From: Owenia fusiformis
Lineage: Eukaryota; Annelida; Polychaeta; Sabellida; Oweniidae
DNA: 64,000 nucleotides
Reading direction: 5' to 3'
Assembly: GCA_903813345.2 (NCBI GenBank)
Contig: CAIIXF020000008.1
Location: forward strand, 17,778,822 to 17,842,821
Under the pieces are notes generated by a model. That model searched no databases, was not told the origin of the DNA, and was given only the letters and a program-made list of their open reading frames with translations. Positions 34,101 to 46,090 of the stretch are shown one piece after another; positions within the stretch are counted from its first letter, which is position 1, and every line of letters starts with the position of its first letter. Position numbers and translations under genes: made by a program.

Positions 34101-37100
34101 TCATTTTATTTTCATTAATTCATTTTCTTCATCGCAAGGCAATCTTTTTATTCAAGCCGTCATAAATCTAGTGAATCTCATTCATGTCATGCTAATGTTT
34201 GTAACATTAACGTCACAAATAAATACAGGAACTATATGCTTTTGTAACAAAGTCAAACTCAGTGCATAATTGAGGGAATGTTATTCCAGTAGTTAGTTTT
34301 TCAATTTTTGGCATTTTTTAAAAAATTGGGCCCACATTATCAGATTTAGGGCAAAAATTTCAAAACTGGGGCACACATTTTTTCCACAGAAGTTTTTGGG
34401 GCCCCTCCTTTTGATTTACAGGTCCACCCCTGAAGGAGGATTCAAGATATATTGTATATTTTTGAAATTCTGTTGAATATACAATATACATGTACTAAAT
34501 GATGGCTTTAAATAACAAGAGTTGCTTTGCAATGTAAAGTGTAACACAATTACTTAAAGGCTGATGCTTAATTTAATTTGCATTGTTATTTTAGTTCAAA
34601 AGATATGACTTATATGAAATATAAATATTTATGTGTTTTGGAGTTGTCTCAGATCACTAGATATTCATACAGTTAAATCTATCTCGTAAGTGATGTATAG
34701 ATGGCACAAGTGCATAGGTGAGTTAATTTATATAGACAATGTGATAAGGAAGAAATGTCACGTGACTACATTTGGCGGGAATCAGTTTGTGAACTCATAG
34801 CATGGAAAGCCCACCAGCCTCCCCAGCACCAACCAAAGTAATGAACAGGTTAATGTACTGCAACTAAAGTAAGTAAAACATATATAAAATATATTGTCTA
34901 TTGTAATATATATCTTAGCGATAGGGACCCCTTTTGTATAAGAATATAGTATTAAATTGAGATAGATTAACTAATGTTTCTGTAAGAATTATGTTGAAAT
35001 CATGTAAACCCAATAATTGATATAACATATTGGGTTAAAGTAGTGATCAAGCGACTCCAAACCGCACATAACTCAAATAAATATAAATAATATTTATGTG
35101 TACATCACAATGCAAATGAGCATGAGCCTTTAAGTTAATCAGCAAATAAGCAGAAATATACCTCATCATATGCTTTAGATACATCTGACATGATTAGATT
35201 TGTACGAAAACGATCCATTGAGACGGGATTTTCCAGGCGTGAATTTAAATCTTGTAATGATGCCTCAGAAATGAACATATATGGACAATAGTCGGAAAAG
35301 GCCACCTGGAAAATATCATACATTCAACTTTTAAAGTAAATAAAAATGGAAAGAGGCCGGCACTGTTGTTAGTGTGATGAATAAGTTAATTAAACTGTAC
35401 TCAAGCATCAAACTTCACTGATCCCGATATTCCCTCAGGATATTTTTACTTCTTCATAGTCCCCAAGAGATACCAATTTTTTCATTTTGGAGCATAGCAT
35501 TTTGGCAACTTTGCACCACGAAGCTGCAGGATTTCAACTTCAAAAGCAATTTTGACAAAGCTTCGAACATTTCCCTGATTAATAAATCCAATTTCATGAG
35601 ACTAACTTTTTCATCGCACCTTACACAAATGAGTACCAGGCCATATTATTAGAGTTATTCAGATAAAATTGTATATACCTCATCAAATGGCTTAAAACTT
35701 GTGGCATGTATGTTGGTTCTGAAGTAATTAACATTGATTTGTTTATCATCTAGGTGTTTGTTGAGATCAGCCACTGAGGCATCAGATAACATGTTATATG
35801 TGGCACCATCCCCATATGCTACCTTTAATAGGAAGTTAACCACATAATACATTTGCATGTACATAAAAAATGATCAAAGTTGTTGCCAACAAAAATAGGC
35901 TCCTGCGTATCAAAGAGTCGGCTGTTTTTTGACATCTGGACGTAAAATACTCGTATATCCATTTGTTTAACCTACTTTTACTGAAAGATATATGAGTTCC
36001 ATTGAGTAGTTCACATACAATGAAATCAATTTCATATTACTTTAATAGTTGAAAGCCCATGATAGAACTGAATGAAATTGTATCTTGATGAAAGATACAT
36101 GTAGCATCAAATAAGACTGATCCAAGGTCAAAAGCCTGTTTGATAATTTAAAATACTTTTTAAAACAATTGAAGGTGCAATGTGCAGCTGATTCTATAAT
36201 TCTATCAATATTATATAATCTTTACATTTATTTGAATATATCCTACCTTTGCAATGGCATGATCAACAGATAAATCACTTAAAAATGAAATTGCTTGTGC
36301 ATGAATATGATGATACATGTACCTTATCCCAGGGTCTTGCCCATTTATCAAACTTCGACGCGCCATCCAGCATGGTTGATGTTCCTAGCTTTGGATGGAG
36401 ATGAAGAAGTCTGACTGGCTTATTAAGGTATTTACTAAACCAATCTGCTGCCTCTTGGCCACAACACACCCCTCTTACAAAGTGGTCCCAGATTCTACAA
36501 ATAGATTGCTCTTTTTAAATAAATATTTGTTAAATCGCCCTGCGACTTATAATGTTAAACAAAGTCTCCTTTTGGAAATTTTCTTTTAATATATATCATT
36601 GTATCGAATAAACATGATAAAAAATATACAAACAAAAAGGAAGAAGCTCATTGATTACACATAAGCAACAAGTTGATAGAAAGATGGCGCTATTGTGAAT
36701 TTGTTCATAAATATATCTTTCTGTCAACCTACACACTACTATACCTAACCCTAGAAATGCATAAGATACTCTGTTTGTCCAATCATCCGATAAACCATTC
36801 ATAAGGAACAGACAAATAAAAACAAATAACATAATCATTACTAATAAGCGAAATGGGCTGCTTATGAACACCAAATGCAAGGTATAGTAGAGTGACCTAG
36901 TCCCTACATGTATGATGTCAAATGTCAATTTTGTCTCTAACTCATGACTCTAGCTCTTAAATCTAGCAATATCATGATACCATACCAACTGGATTAAAGT
37001 AATATTGCAACAAACAATCAAAGTAACCCACAGGCCCATAGCCAGGGGGGGGGTTTGCAGGGTTCGGACAAACCCCCCTCGCCAAAAATTCTTTCAAAAT

Positions 37101-38701
37101 CATGCAGTTTTCACCATTTTGAGCACTTCTCAAGTGATTTTAGCCATATTTGGGCCAAAATTGTCAAATGGAAATTTTTGAAAACTGAACCCCCCTTGGC
37201 AAATCCTGGCTACGGGCCTGCCCCTCAAATAAATTCATTCACTTGCCTTATGATTGATAACAGTTTATGCACAGATGGTACATGTATGTACCAATAAAGA
37301 TAAACAAGGGACAAAAAATGAGTGCTACATACTTGACCTGATAGCACGTTGTCCCCTCTATGCTTGGGTGAGTTGGTACTTTTATTGTTGGCATACCAGG
37401 GGCATCTAGGTGCATGCTGTCACCGTGTATACTCGGTTCCACTAGGACAAGTGTTGGGTCAGTTCTGGCTGTAACTGTCTTACCCTCAGCACTCATGATC
37501 ATCCAATGTCTGTAAAAAAAATCATAAATAAATAAACTACTATTCTAGTGCTCAAGTTACATTGTATCTTCTGGTGGGATGTACAAACGGATGGACTGAC
37601 TGACTGACTATATCCTGTGATCTCCACAGCATTAAAGCAAGAGGGCGCAGCACCCAACTGAGATTATGAAAAAAGCCTTGCACTCAAATAAAATTCCATT
37701 TGCACCCACTTGAAAATGAGAAAAATCATGAAAAATTGGCATATTTTGACCATTTTGGTTTGAATTGTGAAAATGAGAATTTTGCACCCACTTGAGAAAA
37801 AATCCTTTGGAGAACACTGATATCCAAACAACATTTGTAGGGACAATAATTTGATAAATATTACAACTATGCCCATGATTAAAATTCTCTTAAAGACCTT
37901 TCAATCATTGTCCAGATCCAAAATGTGCTCTTTTTTATGCATTCAGATAAACTTCTGGTCTATCTGTCTATGACTGGTATACATGATATAACTTCAAACA
38001 GATAAAGAAATATGTAAGGAATACACTCATATAAAAAAAACATATCAATGAGTATTGTAGTATGTACATGTACATATATGTACTATATTTGCACATAGCC
38101 ATCTTTCGATGGATATCTCTCAGGAGATAGCTTTGTGCAAACTAAATAAATATGCATTGCCAATATAAAGATGACAGTTAGTCGTTTGTCTGTTTTTATT
38201 GAGATGAACTACTTTATGTATGAGGTCAACAACATGAACAATTTTTTATCTCCTCTGATTCACTACTATGTACATGTACAGGTACATGTATTGACATTTT
38301 TAGAGTGTCAAATACTGTATCATCAAAAATACATGTTGTCCAATAAGCTGTAGTTACATGAAGTTCTCTATAATGTAATTGCATTTTTCAAAAGAATTTG
38401 ATTTCTTATTTATAGGAAATCTTTGTAATCAACATGCATGTATATTGTACCAGTCAGGGATAATACCAGTGTACCTGTCCATAATTCCATTCCATTTGAG
38501 GCCCTCCCAGGTTACTTCAGCTTGCTCAACTTTGATTCCCTTGCAAGACTTGATCGGATACACGAAAATAGCTGCAACTTTGCCAACAATTGGAGCATTC
38601 TTTATTCTGTTTTTATGCAGCAAATAAAGTGCAGACAACTTCACTAAACTGCCTGAAACGAGCGCTGAAAACAGCACATTTTCGCAAAAAATATCAAACA
38701 T
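31184..38701 (-). CDS. MTARC: Mitochondrial amidoxime-reducing component (MOSC-domain molybdoenzyme)
   Basis: Eight in-phase exons: 38475-38701, 37333-37509, 36323-36494, 35679-35822, 35162-35305, 32355-32416, 31413-31487 and 31184-31298. Residues about 8-29 form a hydrophobic N-terminal anchor, as in outer-mitochondrial-membrane family members. MOSC_N follows (VGKVAAIFVYPIKSCKGI, DRHWMIM, KTVTARTDPTLV), then MOSC (GASKFDKWARPWDK, SEASLQDLNSRLE, FRTN, TRCIFITID, QPLKMLR, YGNSPCFGIN, GTIRVGDP). The cysteine of RCIFITID matches the molybdenum-ligating cysteine of the family. These enzymes reduce N-hydroxylated compounds with cytochrome b5 and its reductase. Exons 35679-35822 and 35162-35305 are homologous, both 144 nt and phase 0. 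Using one gives 323 residues, close to the ~335 of mammalian members; using both gives 371. This suggests alternative use. Confidence 0.92.
32417..35161. other. 2.7-kb intron of the MTARC gene
   Basis: No further exon seen. It is A+T-rich with degenerate transposon pieces: 'aaaaggcc...gggcctttttgg' near 33413-33450, and G-rich 'ggggcccctcc' near 34400. Confidence 0.4.
37031..37220. mobile_element. CAGGCCCGTAGCC-family element, 190 bp, in a MTARC intron
   Basis: Ends CAGGCCCATAGCCAGG and CCTGGCTACGGGCCTG are inverted copies. Poly-G and poly-C stretches (gggggggggtttg / aacccccctt) extend the hairpin. No clear target duplication. Non-autonomous. Confidence 0.65.
37640..37815. repeat. Degenerate two-unit repeat in a MTARC intron
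   Basis: The phrase 'tttgcacccacttgaaaatgag' occurs at about 37700 and again near 37780 with changes, separated by 'attttgaccattttggt'. Probably part of an old element. Confidence 0.3.
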
Positions 38702-39122
38702 GTTTCATCTTTGGCTACTTCCTGTTTGGTGACCTTTTACATTGCTACACATTCCAGATTAAAGTTTTGAAATGATAAGTCAGAATCATCACTATCAAAA
38801 TAATTCTTAAAGGTGAAATATTTAATAAAAATAAATTGAGTTTTTATATTTTAGCAGACCAATCGTACTCAAATGTAATAAAATGTAAGATATGTGAAAT
38901 ATTTTGTGGGAATGTGTTTTTAAAATGGCCGCGCCCATGAAAGGTTTTCTAAAAAATAAATTCTTTACATTTTGCCAATGTTTTAAACAGCATGATGGGA
39001 TTAGAGGTATGTTTTCCAAGTAAACATTGGGGAATTATTTATTTCACTTATTTATAACTTAAAGGTGCAATAATTAGTGCAGAGGGGTCATTCAACGATC
39101 ATGGACCAGTGTCAAAATATAT

Positions 39123-39515
39123 AGAGTCCATTTCACTGCTTCAGTGCGTCAGTAGAACGGCAAAAATAAGAAATTGGGAGACCATTGTGCAATAATATAT
39201 GGAAAAGTATATTCATAATGTACATGAATGACATTTGTATATTTCAGATTTTTTATTTTTTTGTGCAATAAGCCTGTGCCGTCTTGTAATTTGAAGAATT
39301 TCAGCCATGTTAATTTTATTGAAAATAACATGGCAGAGAAGCATCCAAATATAAGAGGCCACACACTTTCTAAGCCAAACTAGAAGCAATCCAAGATATA
39401 CAAATGTCATTCATGTTCAATAGGAATATATTTTTCCATATATTATTGCAAAATGATATTTTGATTTCTTATTTTATAGCTTTTACTGACGCACTTTAAC
39501 AGTGAAATGGACTCT
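39123..39515. mobile_element. Foldback MITE (~393 bp) upstream of the MTARC gene
   Basis: Termini AGAGTCCATTTCACTG and CAGTGAAATGGACTCT are inverted. The arms extend well over 100 bases (GCGTCAGTA/ACTGACGC, 'atacaaatgtcattca' on both sides). TA dinucleotides sit at the edges. Non-coding. Confidence 0.65.
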
Positions 39516-40354
39516 AAGTTTGGATATTTCACCAAGACTAACATCTATTTTTATTATCTACAAAGAAACGCCCTAGATAAACATTATTTTAGCTGATATT
39601 CCTCTTGAAACATGGTGGGTCTTAAAAATATAAAAGTGGAAGTCCCCTTTTTGAAGCTTTGAACTGAAATTACACTTCTAATGCTGAAATTGATAATTCA
39701 TCCATACATTTTAAGAAAATAGGTATGTCAAAGAAGATGTTAAACCAAATGTTGCCTTGATAGCTCAGAAAAAATTAAAAAACTTTCCTATTTTCTCTAC
39801 AGTCCTTATTGCCCCTTTAACATTGGCTAAGGGTCTCTTAAATACTTATATAACATGTATTTATTCGATTTTTAGAAAAAATTCTATCTAAAATTTCCAC
39901 GGAGAGAGAGGGGGGGGGGGGAGAGTGAGATTTGGCAGTTCTGCACTTTCAGAAGTAAAATTTGAAAAAAAGTTTTTTAAAGTTTTATTGAACAATGTGC
40001 TCTTTAAAAATGTAATACCCAAAGGCATTTCTGTCATTGTAAAATACTCATTTTGCACTGAATGCAGATCTTTACTTCAATACTTGTACACATCATGGTA
40101 GGCCTAGAACAGACTGGTTCGTTGGACACATACTCGGAAAACACTCTCTGTCAATTTCAAAGAACGCGGGTGCTCTTGAAAGGCCATGGTGTTATCCATA
40201 GAGAATGAGCATGTCTCATTGTAATGGAGTGAGATTCCATCTTCTCAACGGAAGCTGGGAAGTAGGGGTGTGGCTAGGGGTCGTATTTCATATTGTAATT
40301 CATGTACCTACATGTATGACCAGATTGTTGATCTAATAAAAAACGGCTATGTTC

Positions 40355-40420
40355 ACTGTTCTAGGTCGATCAATAAATTTATGGAAAATGTCTCTAAAAT
40401 TGAGAGTTTTCACTCAAACC
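40355..40420. repeat. Left member of a dispersed inverted pair (other at ~42715-42790)
   Basis: The word aggtcgatcaataaatttat and the following 'gaaaatgtctctaaaatt' recur in opposite orientation at about 42735-42778. The two lie 2.4 kb apart on either side of the reverse-transcriptase relic and the second SINE. They may be ends of one old element or two copies of another repeat. Confidence 0.45.
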
Positions 40421-40478
40421 ATGACAAATTTGCACAGAATGTACTGAGACAATTTATCTGATTATTTGTTCGGGGTCC

Positions 40479-40558
40479 GCGCATTATACCGACACCCGTT
40501 ATACCGACGCGCATTGTACCGACGCGCATTGTACCGAAAGGCGTTATACTGAATGCCA
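40479..40558. repeat. Short tandem repeat 'gcgcattgtaccgac'
   Basis: Five degenerate units of about 15-17 bp (gcattataccgac, cgttataccgac, gcattgtaccgac twice, ggcgttatactga). CpG-rich relative to the surroundings. Confidence 0.5.
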
Positions 40559-40806
40559 TAATCACTGTTCCACAACTAGTATAGTTACTTTGACGGAACG
40601 TCAATGGAACAAAATGGATGAACTTCCTGGTTACGAATTTTTTGCTCTCTCGATTTATACCTACTGATAAGTCAAGTTGCAGATTATAATTTGGCCCAAA
40701 GCTAGAAAATATAGCCTTGTTTAGTAAGTTTCTTCGATTTGGAATTTGTTTGGTAAATGAAGCTGTAATTCATATACTAAGGCACTAAGCCCCTCGCATC
40801 TTTCTA

Positions 40807-41290
40807 ATGGGTAGTCCGGTTTCACCTGTGCCGTTAGCCAACATTTACATGGAGTGGTTAGAGGAACAAGCCATTGCCACAGCGCCCCCAGGTTGTTCCC
40901 CGTCATTGTACAAAAGGTATGTAGATGTTGTACTAGAAATTGTTGACAACGACCACGTGAATGAATGGACAAATCATATGAATTCTATAGACGTTGTGAA
41001 GTTCACAGTAGAAAAAGAATCAGAGGGGAAACTGGCTTTCTTAGACACGCAACTTAACAGGAATTCGGATGGTTCAATTAGATGTACTGTAGAAAGAAAA
41101 CCTAGCCACACAGATCAGTATTTAAACTTTCAATCCAACATCCTCTTGAACACAAAATGTCGGTAATTTATAACGTTAATAGGAAGAGCAGATTCGATTT
41201 GCAGTGAACAGGGGGACAGAGTAGAAGAAACGTCAAATGTTAAAATAGCATTCGAAAGATGCGGTTATCCAAAATGGACTATTCTTTTTT
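40807..41290 (+). mobile_element. Broken Penelope-like retroelement fragment (reverse-transcriptase core)
   Basis: The translated segment carries hallmarks I associate with Penelope-like reverse transcriptases: GSPVSP, LANIYMEWLEE, a KRYVD palm motif, the 'hIxF...GKLAFLDT' block, then KPSHTDQYLNF and, further on, 'FERCGYPKW'. Only the palm and thumb portion remains; no endonuclease domain or complete frame is visible. It is a fossil with several breaks, probably long inactive. Confidence 0.75.
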
Positions 41291-42029
41291 TTTTCATTTA
41301 ATTTTCCATTTTTCCCCTAAAAGACACAGGAACGTTTTGAATGTAAAGCAGATACAAATAAGGACAAGACAGAAATAAAAAAGGTAGTAACCATACCCTA
41401 TGGGAAATGCTAACTGCTTATCGCAGGGGGTAAAAAGAAAGAATATATTGTGGATTTTGAAGCCCTGTGATCGGAGGATGAAATATCTTGAATACTTTGG
41501 AACTGAAGTACACTGAGTTCCTTAAGAGGTCGTTCAGTTTTCTTGTTTTTGTTCTACACAACACTTGTGTTTAATAGCCACGCGTAATTATTAATAAGCG
41601 TATCAGATTATTTCAAGCGTCGAAATAGGTTATTTTCGTCGACGTATCTACACAAACCTATTCACTAATTACCGTTATATTGAGCTATCTAGATGCGTCA
41701 ATAGTAATTGTTTTCACTCATCGGCTTTAGTGGCCCGCGATACCTTTTATTCCATCCATTTGAGACGCAATTGATATATTGGCAACAATGAAAATGAAAT
41801 GATTCTTCTTCATTTTGGAATGTTTCTCCTACCCGATATTCAAATATGTGTCTTCTTGTACTTTCTGTCTTTACGACTCCCGTTCACATTTGCAAGAGTT
41901 GTTGATTGCATTGCCTTGATCGTTGGTCAAACTTCAATTCCAACTAAATCCGATTAATCAATTAAGAAATGTAATTATCATGTTTATCTAAGCAAATAAT
42001 TGTAACAACTACATTATTTTTTAGCAGTT

Positions 42030-42415
42030 TGACACCTAAGCAGGGTAGCCTAGTGGCGTAGACTGAGGCTACTTTGCGGTTGAACGTCGTGGGATACGGA
42101 GGTCCCGCGTTCGAGCCCCAGGTACGGAGTTGTTGATCATTGTCACTACGGACACCCGGTCCGAAGGTCCAACCGTTTACCGGCCCTTGGCATGGGTTGG
42201 TTCTCTGGCCGCTCTTGTCGGAGACAGATTGTGAGACTGTGGTTGGTTCCTCCACTAACGTGCTTTAGTAAACTCCGGGAGTCATATAGTATGGTAGCGG
42301 GCCCCCACCAAGGGCAGTAGTGGAACGACGCGAATCGGTCCCAGTATGGTTGCCTTGCAACTGAAGAGACTCGAGGAAATCATGCCATTCGCAGTGACCC
42401 AGAAAAGACTTTTGC
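42030..42415 (+). mobile_element. tRNA-derived SINE, copy 2 (~385 bp)
   Basis: Plus-oriented copy of the 7972-8345 SINE. The A-box region is GGTAGCCTAGTGGCGTAGAC and the B-box GCGTTCGAGCCCC. The body 'acggagttgttgatcattgt' to 'gaatcggtcccagtatggtt' is nearly identical to copy 1. The tRNA-like heads differ more than the bodies, which may mean subfamilies with different heads. Confidence 0.8.
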
Positions 42416-42844
42416 TTCTTAATTTGACGTTTTAGTTCATTTATTTACATACTTTATTCATATTACTTTCCAGGCAGTTATGATTTTTATTGGTCAAATG
42501 AATGAACGAGACATCTAGATACTAGATATATTAAATACATCTAGATAGTATTAAAACCATAATTCGATTTGTCGGACATATATAAAATAACACATGAAAA
42601 CACAACACACATAGCTAAAATATCCGTAGCATTTGGTACAGTCGGTTCCCACGCTCTAAAACTGACAGAACCTATAGTGAAAAACATTCCCCATACTATA
42701 CCTTGTGATAATTTCATCTCTTTTGAGCAAATACTCACAATTTTAGAGACATTTTCTATGAACTTATTGATCGACCTGGTATTACAATTATAACTGTATA
42801 ATAATTTTATGCATATGGTGTTCATTCTTCTTATCTGTTTCCAG

Positions 42845-43548
42845 TGCATTCACTTCACAAAAGATCATACATCAAATGGAAAGATATGGCAGAGAGGAGT
42901 GCTTGGGAAACCCATTATAAATCTAGTGACCAATCAATCGACTGGCTGCTTTCCTATGGACACCTAAAACACGTCATTCTACCAGCTATCAGTCCAATAA
43001 TGAGGGAAAATGTTTCTTTTAAGATTATTGATATCGGATGTGGACAGTCGGATCTAATACCTCAACTTCTACTGAATGATTTAAACAACACTAATGCTTA
43101 CTGTACTGACTTTTCATACCATTGTATTGAGCAACTTAGAAACAAGTTCCATCAACTCAACATTGCTGACAACTGCACCAATGGAAATACACGTCAAGAT
43201 GTGAAATCTTGTAACAGACTTAATTTTGTAAATTGTGACGCTCAGTACTTACCATTCCAAGATGAAACTGTTAATTGCATCATTGATAAAGGTACAACAG
43301 ACGCCGTGTTGAAAGACGTGATAAAAGGAAAGAAAATATTTGAGAAAATTGTATGTGAATGTTTTCGGATTCTACATAAAGATGGCAGTCTTATACAAAT
43401 TACCGATGAAGTACCAGAACTGAGAGTTCCATTACTGGAACTGGTATTCTCAAAGTTTAAAATACAAACTACACAATTTTCTCTGTCATTTAAAATCATA
43501 GAGGATAATGAAATGGAATATTATGTTTATTTCATTAAAAAGGGCTAG
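42845..43548 (+). CDS. CSKMT: Citrate synthase lysine methyltransferase (main exon)
   Basis: The exon opens at an acceptor (tttccag) at 42845 and runs to a TAG at 43546-43548, giving about 234 residues. It is close to the whole length of human CSKMT/METTL12 (about 240). Seven-beta-strand methyltransferase motifs are clear: SIDWLLSYG, the SAM-binding IIDIGCGQSDL, TDFS at the end of strand 2, NCDAQYLPF, IIDKGTTDAV, ECFRILHKDGSLIQI and TDEVPELRVPLLE. These match block by block what I recall of CSKMT, which methylates a citrate synthase lysine in the mitochondrial matrix. The first two bases complete a codon from an upstream exon that I did not find, presumably the targeting peptide. The first internal ATG is at 42886. 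AATAAA follows at 43560. Confidence 0.85.
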
Positions 43549-43559
43549 AGGTTAAAATC

Positions 43560-43565
43560 AATAAA
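43560..43565 (+). terminator. Poly(A) signal AATAAA of CSKMT
   Basis: It lies 12 bases after the stop codon, a very short 3' UTR. Confidence 0.55.
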
Positions 43566-44210
43566 ACGTCGTACGTATATGCGCAACGAGGGCATCTGGA
43601 GGGCGAAATCTTAAATCGCATCTTGTTTACTGTTAAAAGGATTGTGGATTATTATAAAATAGATGAATACGATTTGGAACAGCCTTGAAATTTTAAAGTG
43701 ACGAAGCGGCAGTCCAATGGTACTCTTGACATTTATAAAAGATTATTCATGAACGATTGTTCGTCGAGTATGGGAGTATAACCTCAGATCAATATCAATT
43801 TTAGTAGATTTATTTCAAACAAATTGATCATATAATAAATTGTTTGACATGCAAGTTACAATTTGGTTTATTATTGGTGTTACTCAATATCTCCACCTTA
43901 CTGAGTTCTTGTAAAAATTATTGTATAACAATGTTTGAATTCATATTTTGTTATATTGAACAGAATAATGCTTTTCAATTGGAATGTGTCAATGAAATAT
44001 TATTGGATAATGTCGAATTCTGTAAACCTAGTACCCTTTGTGCAGAGTCTAGTTAAACTGAAGACGAAGCTCTCTTTTCAGAAGTGAAGTCAAACGAATG
44101 CAAAGCCGGGGTATAAACCTAGCATACTTAGAGTCATTTTTGGAGACTTCTGCTCACGACGTTTTCAATTAAAATACTACCGAGCTGTCCAAAATGAAGT
44201 CTATCCAATA

Positions 44211-44642
44211 ACCCAGATGCGAGTAGAAATAATCTTGATTTACGTCATTAAAAATTCAAAATTCAGTCAAAGTAATATCATATTTGAAATCTACATGTAA
44301 AATTACATCTAGAAATGTGGTTTTAGAAAGTGTTTATCAACTTTGAAAAATTACTTTTCTTCGAAAATGTGACTTCTAGCTCGGGGAGATTCCCCATAGA
44401 CCCCATGCTATAAAATCACAAAAAATGAAATATCTTTTCTTTTAGTGGACAGATAATATTTTGCTTTACTGGACATATTTTCATTAGTATAAGTATTAGA
44501 CACATAAGGGTTATATGAAAATTGAGCCACTTAAATTGATAATAATCAAGTTTAAGGGAACTTTCTTATATACCTGCCATGTTAATTGACCCGAATCAGC
44601 CACCTGGTGGTGAAACTGGTAACTACCTACTCGCATTTGGGT
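44211..44642. mobile_element. MITE with ACCCAGATGCGAGTAG ends (432 bp)
   Basis: The left end ACCCAGATGCGAGTAG and right end CTACTCGCATTTGGGT are inverted, with one mismatch. Left-part sequence such as 'aaataatcttgattta' and 'acatctagaaatgtggtttt' recurs at 61369-61677. Non-coding. Confidence 0.65.
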
Positions 44643-45710
44643 AATTGAAAATGAATGAGAAAAATGAATGCAGCAATAACATGCTGACAATAAAAAGAAA
44701 GCAATGTGATGGCCTGAAGTTGTTCTAGGGTCGACAACTATTGACTATGCATTAACGTTACCTTACCATTGAAATTTCTTGTATAAATATGTGCTTAAAG
44801 TTTAGATCATATTGACTACTGGAAGAAAGTAGAACTACTGTAGGCCAAACAGGAAAGTCAATGTTTACTTGGGATATTTACCATTGTAACTCTAGATTTA
44901 GATGTGTAAAGTGTTGTTTGGTATTTCAAGGCTTGCTTACATTATATACTTCAATTCCTTGATCAATCACCTTCAACTAACATTACATGACAAAACGCCC
45001 GAGAGTGAGGAAAGTGGTCTCCAAAATTAAGTACCGTATACGAAATGGATGTATCTGCATCTTGATTCACAAGGTTTCACCAGTTGCTCCAACTTTGAAA
45101 GTCGAAAATCTGTGTCGGAGCTTCTGAGCTTTCACTGGTGTCTAGACCCAAATAGCCGCATTTCATGGTCACAACACGCACGGGTAGTTAGTCACCCTCC
45201 TCTCTAATATTCTCTATATTAAAACTTTAATATAAAGACTATAAGAGGGAGGGGTGACTTACTCCCTGCCATGATGGCCACCGAGTTGTACAATTACTTA
45301 TTTTACTCCACCACGTCCTTAATATGCGATCAGAGTTACATTTCAGTTTGCTACTAATTACACATCCGTCGATCTCCCAAGAACCCCACGACAGGGATCC
45401 GAGACATGCGACTCAAAACCTATAATTATTTTCTATCCTCTGACGTCAGCAGAAAAATAATATGTTCTTTACCAATCGATCACATTATTTTTGTTGTCAT
45501 GAAGTCTAGAATTAATGATTCGATTATATACTTGATAGTTTTCAAATAATTGAAGTGTCCCTCGTGTTGGAAAATGTGATGTAGAAAAAGGATTTCGTGA
45601 GTTGTAATGAAGTCAAAACAATACATGATGAAGAATGAAAGTTAATCGGCGGTAACAGAAACTCATAACATCAAATAAAGTTGAAGACACAAGCCATCAC
45701 CTAGTTGCCA
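44643..45710. other. No gene seen
   Basis: A short imperfect hairpin (ctcctctctaatattctcta / tataagagggaggggtgactt) lies at 45198-45261. Otherwise A+T-rich DNA with no supported exon. Confidence 0.35.
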
Positions 45711-45714
45711 GAAG

Positions 45715-46090
45715 TTATCAGAAGTTCAAATCTGACTTAAGATATGAGATTTGACCTCCGATGACCTCTCAAGGTCGTAAAAGGTCAAAAATGTATTTTT
45801 CAACTTGTTTCAAATAGACAATTTTTTCAAAAATCATCTAACAGTTCAAATCTCACTTTGAATTTGAGATTTGACCTCCAATGATCTTCAAAAAAGATCA
45901 GAATGTATTTTTCAACTTGCTTTAAATCCTCTGAAGTTCAAATCTCACTTTAGATATGAGTTGACCTTCACCGACCTTCTCAAGGTCATACAAGGTCAAA
46001 ATTTATTTTTCAACTTGCTTCAAATTTTTCAAATTGACCTTTTTCAAGATCAGCTGCAAGTTCTCAGAAGTTCCAATCTGACTAAGATTG
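45715..46090. repeat. ~115-bp tandem repeat rich in AGGTCA half-sites
   Basis: About 3.5 degenerate units carry 'agttcaaatct(g/c)act', 'gagatttgacctcc', 'tcaaggtc' and 'tatttttcaacttg'. Two units contain direct AGGTC(A/G) pairs spaced by four bases (45772-45787 and 45983-45998). TCAAGGTCA occurs at 45980-45988. Confidence 0.7.

Noticed and set aside
36596-36928. 110-codon hydrophobic minus-strand frame
   Set aside because: It lies in an MTARC intron, has no splice or promoter support, and its hydrophobicity follows from T-rich composition.
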